A stretch of 8,881 nucleotides of DNA from Planctomycetaceae bacterium UBA4732 (GTDB lineage: Bacteria > Planctomycetota > Planctomycetia > Gemmatales > Gemmataceae). The translations under genes were made by a program, and so were the position numbers. The DNA is taken from assembly GCA_002404095.1 (NCBI GenBank), contig DHJA01000152.1:402-9282 (forward strand), written 5' to 3'. This document shows, one piece after another, positions 1 to 5,837 of this stretch; position 1 is the first letter of the stretch; every line of letters begins with the position of its first letter. A model generated the notes under the pieces. It was given only the letters and a program-made list of their open reading frames with translations, searched no databases and was not told the origin of the DNA.

Positions 1-4
1 TACA

Positions 5-83
5 AATCTCACCGCAGAGAACGCCGAGAGCGCCGAGAAAGACAAGAGAGTAATTTGCTTCTGTTTTTCTCTGCGGTGAGATT
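5..83. repeat. Dispersed inverted-repeat element with 17-bp perfect arms
   Basis: The arms at 5-21 and 67-83 are perfect reverse complements. Between them, roughly 9-10 base units of the GCAGAGAAC / GCCGAGAGC / GCCGAGAAAG type repeat imperfectly at 14-40. The wording (CACCGCAGAGAACGC and variants) matches a family of non-coding dispersed repeats that I recall from many large bacterial genomes, planctomycetes included. No protein is encoded. The stem is not followed by a T-run, so it is not an obvious terminator. The right arm ends one base before the IS-like element begins, so the IS landed at its edge. Confidence 0.7.
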
Positions 84-102
84 ATATAGTGGACCCCATT
101 GT

Positions 103-363
103 CTAGACCAAAAAATGGCTTTCCTTAGCTACACCCCGGAGGCGTCCGTCGCCCCTCGGCCTCTCCTCGAGGCATGGTTTTTCCGCCCCGCTGGCGAACA
201 CCGCCTCGGCCCCAGCGAGCAAGTGCTTCTTCCAGCCGTGGATCAGCGTCGGGTGGACGCCATAGTGCCCCGCCAGTTCGTTGACGGTTCGGTCGCCTTT
301 GACCGCCGCCAGGGCGACCTGGGTCTTGAACGCCGCCGTGTGTTGCTTCCGTTTCCCCGTCAT
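103..363 (-). pseudogene. IS3-family transposase OrfA, truncated (HTH_Tnp_1 type)
   Basis: The 86-residue reading frame begins MTGKRKQHTAAFKTQVALAA and continues through a helix-turn-helix region (about residues 10-45, with VNELAGHYGVHPTLIHGWKK). This is the DNA-binding domain that recognises the IS ends. An AGGGGAA Shine-Dalgarno lies just upstream of the ATG at 361-363 on the minus strand. Normal OrfA proteins continue with a leucine-zipper segment and then frameshift into OrfB, which carries the DDE catalytic domain. Here the OrfA-like sequence stops around residue 60-70 and the frame runs into the left end of the element. The catalytic part is gone, so the product cannot transpose; it might at most bind IS ends. 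Confidence 0.8.
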
Positions 364-385
364 TAGTTCCCCTTTCCTGGGCCAT

Positions 386-402
386 CCGAGTAGCTTACTC
401 GG
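386..402. other. Hairpin between IS end and orfA start
   Basis: CCGAGTA (386-392) and TACTCGG (396-402) form a perfect 7-bp stem with a 3-base loop, between the right inverted repeat and the orfA start codon. The same hairpin is kept at 7438-7454 in the second copy. Several insertion sequences use such end hairpins to hide the transposase ribosome binding site when transcription enters from outside; that role is inferred here. Confidence 0.55.
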
Positions 403-424
403 TGGTCCAGTTTTCGGGGTCCAC

Positions 425-430
425 TATAAA
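425..430 (+). promoter_or_regulatory. Candidate -10 box (TATAAA) at IS/host junction upstream of the riboswitch
   Basis: TATAAA spans the last bases of the IS-like element and the first host bases. A start about 7 bases downstream would fall near 437, just before the first helix of the riboswitch at 444. No good -35 hexamer is visible at 16-18 bases upstream, where IS sequence lies. Either the insertion disturbed the native promoter or the junction made a weak one. Confidence 0.3.
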
Positions 431-443
431 CGGTGCATTTAGA

Positions 444-555
444 CCGTCCTCGATAAAGGCAAACCCGTCGTGAGGCGGGGACGCCAAGCTATGGGCTCTT
501 GACCGTCCCGAGGGGGGGATGGTTTAAGGCTCCCAGCTACCGAAGGGATGGACGG
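444..555 (+). promoter_or_regulatory. Cyclic di-GMP-I riboswitch (GEMM-I aptamer)
   Basis: All hallmarks of the class I c-di-GMP aptamer are visible. The closing helix P1 pairs CCGTCC (444-449) with GGACGG (550-555). GGCAAACC (458-465) leads into a hairpin CCCGTC/GGCGGG (464-469 with 474-479) capped by a GTGA tetraloop, a GNRA loop as the family requires. The core GACGCCAAGC (480-489) follows. A second arm has the stem 502-509 with 516-523 and TGGG/CCCA (492-495 with 532-535), and then GCTACCGAA (536-544). Aligned by eye to the Vibrio cholerae Vc2 aptamer, the ligand contacts G20, A47 and C92 correspond to g459, a486 and c540, all conserved; G at position 20 favours c-di-GMP over cGAMP. One departure is c485 where the consensus has A. 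A terminator follows, but no + strand gene. Confidence 0.85.
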
Positions 556-573
556 GACCCATAAAGTACGCTT

Positions 574-605
574 GGCGCTCTGGCAAGAGGGCGCCGGATT
601 TTTTT
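574..605 (+). terminator. Intrinsic terminator serving as the riboswitch expression platform
   Basis: GGCG plus CTCT (574-581) pair with AGAG (586-589) and CGCC (592-595) around a GGCA loop, with two bulged G residues. A three-base spacer and a run of seven T (599-605) follow. The T-run lies only on the + strand, so it ends + transcripts. Bases 570-577 are exactly complementary to the aptamer core at 482-489, so aptamer folding and terminator folding can be coupled. The stop codon of the minus-strand gene lies 5 nt beyond. Confidence 0.8.
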
Positions 606-610
606 ATGCG

Positions 611-3600
611 CTATTTATTGCGGCCGAGCCAATTCATACAGTCCTGGGCGATGACGCGGCCCTCGAAATCCAATCCTCCCCCCGTGGCCTCGTCCCGCCA
701 TAGGTCCAATGCGACGTGGAAGGCATCGCCCGCCTCGTCCACCTTTCCTTCCTCCAGGGCGATAATCCCTCGGAGTATGAGGATATTCGCATCCTTTTTG
801 AGGCTCTCGGAAAGAGCACCGAGGCTCTGGCCAAACTTGGCCCGACCAAACGGCACTTTGCCGGGTAATTCGTCGAGTACCCTCCGCGCGATCAACACGG
901 TCATGATCTCTCGGTATTGTTCGCCTTGTTCGCCCTCTGGGTCACCCAACACCCACGACGGCGCCAAGCGAGCGCACTCCTCTCCGGCCAGGGCGTAATT
1001 GCCGGAAGCCGCGAACGCCTGGACGCGCAGCCAGTGGTAAGTGGGTGGTCCCAGTATGGCCTCCTGCGCGGAGTTAGTCCACTCCGCAACAGCCTTCGGG
1101 CGCCCCGTTCGCAGCAACAGTTTCAACTCCAACTCCATTCCCCGGGCGCCGAACGCGGAAACGTCCGACTCCAGCAGCAGGTCGCGGGCTTTACCTATCA
1201 GCCTCTTGTCAACGGCCAGAAAGGCCCGGTCCACTACGCTTAAACCGGGTGACGCGAGCGTGTAGGAGGTTTCCTGTTCGTCCACCCCTTTGGCCAGCTG
1301 GCTCAACTTCGCTTGGAACTGGCTCTCCTGTTCATGGAACTCCGCCGCGCCGACCCCTCTCTCTGGGCCGGCTTCATGGAAGAGTTTGACGTAGGCGCGC
1401 AGCTGTTCCAGCGCTAGATCCCAGCAACCCATTTCCTCGTACAAGCCGCCGAGACTCAGGCGAGCCTGGACAAAGTCGGGTTTGAGCAAAATCGCTTGGT
1501 TCAGAGCGGCGCTAGCCTGGGCATGACGGAGTTGCACGATCTGCGGTAAGCTCCGGCCCCAGGCGCGTTCGCGCGTGCTGCGGATCATCCGCAAATAGCT
1601 TTCGCCCAGAACCTCGTAGGCCTGGGCGTCATCTGGATTGACGGCCAGCGCGCGCCGGGCGGCCCGTACTGCCAGATAGAGCAGAGCGGGGGGCGTATCG
1701 TCCTGTTGCAGCGCATATTCCCACTGATACGCCACCGCCCAACGCTCGGGGGCCGGTATCGTATTCAGGTCGTAGTCTGGGCGGGCCGGCGGCGTAAGTA
1801 CCATCGTCAGACGCACCCGAGCGTCGAAGAGGCTGGCCGGCCCCGCCCAACCGCCGGCCGCGCAGACGAGGGCGGCGGTTTGACCCGCTTCCCAGCCGGC
1901 CAGCGCCTGCTGCCGGGGGCCGACCGACCGGAGCAGCGCGTCGGCGTGGAACAGGCGCAGATTCGCCTCTTCCTGGTCGATCGGGCGCGGAGGCGATGGT
2001 TTCCAAAAGGCGTCCCATATGGGCGGCGCCTCGGGTTTGCCGGCCGACGGCTTGGGCGGCGCCTTCTTGTCCGGGGCCGGGTGGAAGGCCAACTGATTCA
2101 GGTCCAATTCTATTTCCCGGAAAGGGTCCGCCGTCTCGGCCGCGTCGGGGTCGCGCCAGCCAAAGACGGCCAAGTCTCCTTCCACGTAGAGGAGCGGCCA
2201 TTGCACGGGGTCGGCAAACAGCCGGTCGAGGATGGAAGAAAGGCGCCCATGATCCGAATCGTAAACGATCAAATGGTGGGCCCCCGCCGACCGCAGTCCT
2301 TGAGTCCACTCGCCGCGCGCTTCGCGATCCGCGATGATGGCCGAGGCCAGGCGGTCGTCAAGCGTCGCCTTCTCTTCGGGACAGAACCAGGCGAAGGCGT
2401 TGGCCGTTTCGGGGGACAGATGGAGACCGCGCGCGTGCGGCCCCAGCTTTCCCTCCTGGCGCCAGCGCCGGATTGTGGTCGCGCCGCGCTCGAGCGAAGG
2501 GGGAAGCTCGACGGCCAACCGGCGCGGCTCGAACGGCGGAGACTGAAGCCAACCGGGCCACGCGCAGACGAGAACGCCGAGGCCCAACAGCACTGCCAGG
2601 ACGCCCACCGCGATGCGTTCCCGCCACCTGAGCGCGACGGGATGCCGGGCAAAAAAATCTTGAAGGTTCCAAGCCAGCGCGGGGCCGGCCGCGACCGCGA
2701 AGAACGGGACGGCCCGCGCCTGGAAAACGCTTACCACGGCCAGTCCAAGCCAGGGCAGGAATTGTCGCCAGTTCCAGCGAGGAAGGCTCAGGAGGAACGA
2801 GAGCAGCGACAAACCAAGTAAGGGGAAGTAGGCCAGACTCGCCGCGTTGACCCCGACGGTTGCCAGATAATCCTTCTGGAACGGCGACGCCGCGTGCCCG
2901 GCCACCAGTGGGCCGGACCATCCCAAGAGGCCCGGCGCGGGGGCGAAGGCATAGACGGTGGAAGGGTTGAGCAGGCATACTGCCGTCAAAAGAGTCAAGG
3001 AAACGAGACGGCAGAGAGACAAGGATAAAACACCTTTTAGATTCCTCTCTTCCCCTTTTCCCCTCTTCACCTCTTCCCCCCTTCCAGTCGCATAATCCAA
3101 AACCTCACCCAGCCACAAAAAGGCGACAGTCCCCAAGCCGAGTACAAACCAACCGTCCACGTTCACCCAGATCAGGAACAAGAGCGCGAGCGGCCACGGG
3201 GGAAGCAAAGAACGGCGTTGATCGACGGAACTTTCAGGACGGCGCCGAAGAAACCAAAAGGTCAGAGCCAGGAACAAGCAGGAGAGAATGGCCGGCTGGA
3301 GCAGCAGACGCGCGCCCATCGCTAGAAGGGCCAGGGCGGTGCAGGCGGCAGGAATCCACCACCCGGAATCAACCCCGCTCAACCGAACAAGGCACAGGGC
3401 GATCACGACCGCCACAAGCGCTTTTCCAAGCACCAGGCCGAAGCCGCCGAACAATGAATAGATGCCGTAGGTAACAAGGTCGTAGAGCGGCGCGGGGTTC
3501 ACGCGGCGGTCGGAAGAGGATCGCGAGGCCGCGTCCGAGGGATATTCTCCCTGAGCCAGGCGTCTTCCCGCGGCCAAGTGGAGCCAAAGGTCGCTGTTGC

Positions 3601-3727
3601 GCGCGGGAAACGATGCCAGCAGGAAAGCAAGAGCCGATACGAAGAACAGTACCGCCCAACTCTGGCACCGGGGGGCGTCAAGGTGCGAAGGCAAGGCAGA
3701 GGGCGAAAGTTCGTTGGATAGCGCCAT
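611..3727 (-). CDS. Large polytopic membrane protein with C-terminal TPR repeats
   Basis: The 1038-residue protein has two halves. Residues 23-394 hold about nine to eleven hydrophobic segments (for example 23-41, 83-113, 122-160, 177-208, 236-262, 297-316, 324-353, 371-394). The first loop motif NSDLWLHLAAGRRLAQG (44-60) resembles polytopic planctomycete proteins and, loosely, GT-C-type glycosyltransferases with an acidic residue and a histidine in the first external loop; a transferase activity is only a possibility. Residues 395-650 are soluble, with a proline-rich linker (550-582). TPR-like helical pairs follow at about 681-714, 732-786, 870-925 and 975-1010. A charged insert (214-231) is encoded by a purine-rich tract. 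The ATG at 3725-3727 has no clear Shine-Dalgarno, but a good promoter candidate lies at 3778-3806. Function is unknown. The gene stands alone, divergent from the DUF1559 gene and convergent with the riboswitch. Confidence 0.85.
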   Translation of the reverse strand: MALSNELSPSALPSHLDAPRCQSWAVLFFVSALAFLLASFPARNSDLWLHLAAGRRLAQGEYPSDAASRSSSDRRVNPAPLYDLVTYGIYSLFGGFGLVLGKALVAVVIALCLVRLSGVDSGWWIPAACTALALLAMGARLLLQPAILSCLFLALTFWFLRRRPESSVDQRRSLLPPWPLALLFLIWVNVDGWFVLGLGTVAFLWLGEVLDYATGRGEEVKRGKGEERNLKGVLSLSLCRLVSLTLLTAVCLLNPSTVYAFAPAPGLLGWSGPLVAGHAASPFQKDYLATVGVNAASLAYFPLLGLSLLSFLLSLPRWNWRQFLPWLGLAVVSVFQARAVPFFAVAAGPALAWNLQDFFARHPVALRWRERIAVGVLAVLLGLGVLVCAWPGWLQSPPFEPRRLAVELPPSLERGATTIRRWRQEGKLGPHARGLHLSPETANAFAWFCPEEKATLDDRLASAIIADREARGEWTQGLRSAGAHHLIVYDSDHGRLSSILDRLFADPVQWPLLYVEGDLAVFGWRDPDAAETADPFREIELDLNQLAFHPAPDKKAPPKPSAGKPEAPPIWDAFWKPSPPRPIDQEEANLRLFHADALLRSVGPRQQALAGWEAGQTAALVCAAGGWAGPASLFDARVRLTMVLTPPARPDYDLNTIPAPERWAVAYQWEYALQQDDTPPALLYLAVRAARRALAVNPDDAQAYEVLGESYLRMIRSTRERAWGRSLPQIVQLRHAQASAALNQAILLKPDFVQARLSLGGLYEEMGCWDLALEQLRAYVKLFHEAGPERGVGAAEFHEQESQFQAKLSQLAKGVDEQETSYTLASPGLSVVDRAFLAVDKRLIGKARDLLLESDVSAFGARGMELELKLLLRTGRPKAVAEWTNSAQEAILGPPTYHWLRVQAFAASGNYALAGEECARLAPSWVLGDPEGEQGEQYREIMTVLIARRVLDELPGKVPFGRAKFGQSLGALSESLKKDANILILRGIIALEEGKVDEAGDAFHVALDLWRDEATGGGLDFEGRVIAQDCMNWLGRNK
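3043..3085. repeat. Polypyrimidine tract inside the membrane-protein gene
   Basis: The + strand is almost pure C/T here, with reiterated CTCTTCCCC / CTCTTCACC units. On the coding strand it is purine-rich and encodes the charged insert EEVKRGKGEER. Its composition differs sharply from the surrounding gene and it lies between two membrane segments. It looks like a low-complexity insertion that stayed in frame. Confidence 0.5.
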
Positions 3728-3777
3728 GAGGTCACGCGGGAAGGGAAGGAGAACGGCCTGAAATAAGGGTATGACTC

Positions 3778-3806
3778 AGCATAAGGGTGAAATCCAGATG
3801 GGTCAA
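3778..3806 (-). promoter_or_regulatory. Sigma-70-type promoter candidate for the membrane/TPR gene
   Basis: On the minus strand, TTGACC (3801-3806) is followed by exactly 17 bases and then TATGCT (3778-3783). Transcription would start near 3771, giving a leader of about 43 bases to the ATG at 3727. The octamer ATAAGGGT occurs twice, at 3763-3770 and 3781-3788, on both sides of the start region, and could be an operator. Confidence 0.55.
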
Positions 3807-3861
3807 GCGCCTCCTCAAGCATCGGCCGAGGCGAAATTCTCATACTCCGCTCATTTTCTCC

Positions 3862-3890
3862 TTGACTGCCCGGTCCGCGAGGTATACAAA
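3862..3890 (+). promoter_or_regulatory. Sigma-70-type promoter candidate for the DUF1559 gene
   Basis: TTGACT (3862-3867) is followed by TATACAAAT (3883-3891). The spacing is 15 bases to TATACA or 17 to TACAAA. A start near 3897 would give a leader of about 155 bases that contains the hairpin and T-run at 4001-4030. The element is divergent from the promoter at 3778-3806, about 55 bases away, so the two may share regulation. Confidence 0.5.
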
Positions 3891-4000
3891 TTAAAGTTAG
3901 GCTCGCGGTCGATTGAGAAGAATGGGTCGGCATATTTCGCCACTTCGGCCTTTCCCTCATCGGCCTCTCGCGAACCAGTCTTCTGCTTCATTGTGATCTA

Positions 4001-4030
4001 ACGAGAATGGTTCTCGTGCTTTTTTCTTTT
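4001..4030 (+). terminator. Intrinsic terminator in the leader of the DUF1559 gene
   Basis: ACGAGAA (4001-4007) and TTCTCGT (4011-4017) form a perfect 7-bp stem with a TGG loop, followed by GCTTTTTTCTTTT. It lies 20 bases before the DUF1559 ATG and downstream of its likely promoter, so it may act as an attenuator. The 17-base palindrome also loosely recalls Fur-type operators; the T-rich tail makes terminator the better reading. Confidence 0.65.
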
Positions 4031-4050
4031 CCTCTGTCGGAGGTGTTTCC

Positions 4051-5094
4051 ATGCCAGTTTTCCGTCTCGGCCGCAGATGGCGCGGCTTCACGCTGATCGA
4101 ACTGTTGGTGGTGATCGCCATCATCGCCATCCTCATCGGACTGCTGCTGCCGGCCGTCCAGAAGGTCCGTGAAGCGGCCGCACGCATCTCGGACGCCAAC
4201 AACCTCAAGCAGCTGGGCCTTGCCGTCCAGAGTTGCGCCGACGCCAATGGGGGCAAAATTCCAACCACTTGCGGCCAATTCCAAGCCGTCGACACAAATT
4301 CAGCCACGTGGGGCACTCCCTACAATCCATCGCACTTCGGAAACCAGTTCTACTACCTGTTGCCGTACATTGAACAGGGCAACGTCTACACTGACCCGGC
4401 CGTCGACTCCAACGGGACAGCTTCTGGACACTCGTACCGGCTCCAAGAGGTTGTCAAACCGTACATTTCTCCCGGCGACCCGAGCGCGCCGGCGAACGGC
4501 TCCACTCCCAATTGGAGTCGCGGGCAGACCAGTTATTCCGCCAACTGGCACGTCTTCCGCGGCGGCTGGGGCGAGGACTGGGGAACAACCTCCAAAATGT
4601 CCTACCCGCGCAGCATCCCGGACGGAACCTCGAACACGATCTTCTTCGCGGAAAAATACGTGATCTGCGGCGACGTGAAATTCAAGAACGTCAACCAATC
4701 CAAGTACGTTGAACACATCTGGCAGGAAGACGGTCAGAACGCCGGCGCGTGCGGCTATGTCAATAATGGATTTGGCGCAGGCGGCAGCGGCGTTTTATGG
4801 GCCCCCTCCTTCTTTGCGCTTCCGCCTTCAGGTACGGGAAATACCCCGTCGGATATAGATAAGATATCGAACTATCCTTGGTCCTTCATGGCCCTCCCGC
4901 AGAACCAACCGCCGATTAGGCCGACTGCGGCAGGGGTATGCGACCCCACGAGGCTGCAAGGCTTCTACGCCGGCGGAATGATGGCGGGGATGGGCGACGG
5001 CAGCGTCCGCTTGGTCAATAGCGGCGTCAGCCAAGTGACCTTCGGCCGAGCGGTGGACCCTGCGGACTACCAGCCCCTTGGCAGCGATTGGTAA
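4051..5094 (+). CDS. DUF1559 family protein with type IV prepilin-like N-terminus
   Basis: The 347-residue protein starts with a short basic leader and the prepilin motif [20 protein letters not shown]. Cleavage by a prepilin peptidase is expected after G12, leaving F13 as residue 1 and E17 as the conserved Glu5. The hydrophobic helix (13-35) continues into the family signature [11 protein letters not shown]. The body carries DUF1559 landmarks: SYSAN (161-165), [14 protein letters not shown] (189-202), DGSVR (316-320) and the terminal LGSDW (343-347). The usual C-terminal H-X9-DG motif has tyrosine (Y306) in place of histidine. GGAGGTG (4039-4045) sets the start with 5-base spacing. Planctomycetes encode many such proteins; they are thought to be exported pseudopilin-like surface proteins of unknown function. 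A lipoprotein gene follows, the usual partner. Confidence 0.93.
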   Translation: MPVFRLGRRWRGFTLIELLVVIAIIAILIGLLLPAVQKVREAAARISDANNLKQLGLAVQSCADANGGKIPTTCGQFQAVDTNSATWGTPYNPSHFGNQFYYLLPYIEQGNVYTDPAVDSNGTASGHSYRLQEVVKPYISPGDPSAPANGSTPNWSRGQTSYSANWHVFRGGWGEDWGTTSKMSYPRSIPDGTSNTIFFAEKYVICGDVKFKNVNQSKYVEHIWQEDGQNAGACGYVNNGFGAGGSGVLWAPSFFALPPSGTGNTPSDIDKISNYPWSFMALPQNQPPIRPTAAGVCDPTRLQGFYAGGMMAGMGDGSVRLVNSGVSQVTFGRAVDPADYQPLGSDW

Positions 5095-5117
5095 AGATGA
5101 GGGCGGAAGAATTGCTG

Positions 5118-5171
5118 TAGGGGCGGGGTTGCCCCGCCCGTCTGGAAGGGGCGAGGAGACCTCGCCCCTAC
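5118..5171. repeat. REP-like palindromic repeat
   Basis: The outer arms GTAGGGGCG (5118-5126) and CGCCCCTAC (5163-5171) are perfect reverse complements. Inside lie two further hairpins, GGGCGGGG/CCCCGCCC around TTG and GGGGCGAGG/CCTCGCCCC around AGA. This composite design is typical of dispersed REP/BIME-type repeats and matches a GC-rich motif I recall from planctomycete intergenic regions. It sits between the DUF1559 gene and the lipoprotein gene, and its stems may also weaken read-through or protect mRNA ends. Confidence 0.7.
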
Positions 5172-5185
5172 TTTGACGACAAGTT

Positions 5186-5230
5186 CCCAAGCGCAGGCGA
5201 AGTCAAGCCGGATCATCACTTGCGCTTGGG
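5186..5230. repeat. 10-bp inverted repeat upstream of the lipoprotein gene
   Basis: CCCAAGCGCA (5186-5195) and TGCGCTTGGG (5221-5230) are perfect reverse complements separated by 25 bases. No T-run follows, so it is not a standard terminator. It could be a leader hairpin or a repressor site for the lipoprotein gene, whose start is 60 bases downstream. Confidence 0.45.
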
Positions 5231-5289
5231 CTTTGTCGAGCGTCGTATCGATCCATCAGCAAAGTGTTACACAATCAAAGGATCAATCC

Positions 5290-5763
5290 ATGACTTTGAA
5301 GAGCAAACTGGTACTGGTTCTGCCGCTGTGTCTTGTCGTCGTATACGGGTGCGAAAAAGCAAACCCCAACGCGGCGGCCTCGGTGACCGGGAAGGTGACT
5401 TACAAGGGTCAACCCGTCACGGGCGGCATGTTGATGTTTAATCCCAAGACGGAAGCCGGCGGGGTGGTTTCCCCCGCCTCTCTCAACCCGGACGGCACCT
5501 ACTCGCTGACGGAAGCGCCTTCGGGCGATTTCACGGTGACCGTTGACACGGAATCCTTGAACCCGGATAAGAAAGCGCAGGCCTATCCAGGGTCGGGCGG
5601 GAAGGAGATGCCAAGCTCCATCCCCGCGAATGCGCCGAAGGCGACGCTCCCCGAGGGGAAGTACGTAAAGATCCCCAAGAAGTATTCTGACCCGAAAGAG
5701 TCTACGCTGACGGCAAAGCTGACTTCCGGTAAGCAGACTCTGAATTTTGAGCTGGCCGACTGA
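5290..5763 (+). CDS. Lipoprotein with carboxypeptidase-regulatory-like (transthyretin-like) domain
   Basis: The 157-residue protein has a lipoprotein signal: basic MTLKSK, a hydrophobic core (7-19), and a lipobox VYGC with the acylated cysteine at residue 21. Residues 30-92 (VTGKVTYKGQPVTGGMLMF and on through NPDGTYSL and GDFTVTVDT) form a small beta-sandwich of the carboxypeptidase-regulatory-like type. The tail VKIPKKYSDPKESTLTAKLT (136-155) is also typical of planctomycete relatives. AAAGGA (5277-5282) precedes the ATG by 7 bases and decides this start; an in-frame upstream ATG at 5173 would put non-lipoprotein sequence before the signal peptide. These lipoproteins are commonly encoded just after DUF1559 genes, as here. 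The domain suggests a structural or binding role in the envelope; no enzyme motif is visible. Confidence 0.9.
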   Translation: MTLKSKLVLVLPLCLVVVYGCEKANPNAAASVTGKVTYKGQPVTGGMLMFNPKTEAGGVVSPASLNPDGTYSLTEAPSGDFTVTVDTESLNPDKKAQAYPGSGGKEMPSSIPANAPKATLPEGKYVKIPKKYSDPKESTLTAKLTSGKQTLNFELAD

Positions 5764-5789
5764 GCGCGACCATTGCAATGGAGAGCGAG

Positions 5790-5837
5790 CGGCGGGCTTC
5801 ACGCCCGCCGTTCCTCCCGCCGGGATAAACCCGGCGG
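5790..5837. repeat. Pair of adjacent GC-rich hairpins (REP-like)
   Basis: CGGCGGGC/GCCCGCCG (5790-5797 with 5803-5810, TTCAC loop) is followed by CCGCCGGG/CCCGGCGG (5817-5824 with 5830-5837, ATAAA loop). Both stems are perfect 8-mers with 5-base loops. They follow the lipoprotein stop codon by about 26 bases and lack a T-run. They look like dispersed palindromic repeats. Confidence 0.65.

Larger units (their letters stand above)
85..428 (-). mobile_element. Internally deleted IS3-family insertion sequence, both ends retained
   Basis: The termini are 13-bp perfect inverted repeats (85-97 and 416-428, TATAGTGGACCCC), and similarity continues inward to about 24 bp (18 of 24 matching if counted from TAGTGG). 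The encoded protein on the minus strand is a typical IS3-family OrfA N-terminus. IS3-family elements are usually 1.2-1.5 kb, so this 344-bp copy lacks nearly all of orfB and the end of orfA. The outer TATA occurs on both sides and is palindromic, so it may be a 4-bp target duplication or part of the inverted repeat; the sequence alone cannot decide. The element cannot move itself but keeps both ends. A second partial copy lies at 7383-7480. Confidence 0.85.

Noticed and set aside
444..555. A cGAMP-specific (GEMM-Ib) reading of the riboswitch.
   Set aside because: The base aligned by eye to position 20 of the Vc2 aptamer is G (459), which favours c-di-GMP; the cGAMP subclass has A there. Binding assays would be needed to exclude it fully.
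606..998. A 130-residue + strand reading frame starting right after the riboswitch terminator, tempting as the regulated gene.
   Set aside because: It has no ribosome binding site, a serine/arginine/proline-rich translation typical of an antisense frame, and lies fully opposite the well-supported membrane/TPR gene.
1706..2821. A 371-residue + strand reading frame, and a 226-residue minus-strand frame at 1629-2309.
   Set aside because: Both overlap the 1038-residue gene in other frames or strand; their arginine- and glycine-rich translations show no domain, as expected of GC-rich shadow frames.
3771..4001. A 76-residue + strand frame ending next to the leader terminator.
   Set aside because: There is no ribosome binding site, it spans both divergent promoter candidates, and the translation resembles no protein family.
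4001..4017. A Fur-box reading of the 17-base palindrome upstream of the DUF1559 gene.
   Set aside because: The following T-rich tail and 3-base loop fit an intrinsic terminator better, and no iron-related gene is nearby.
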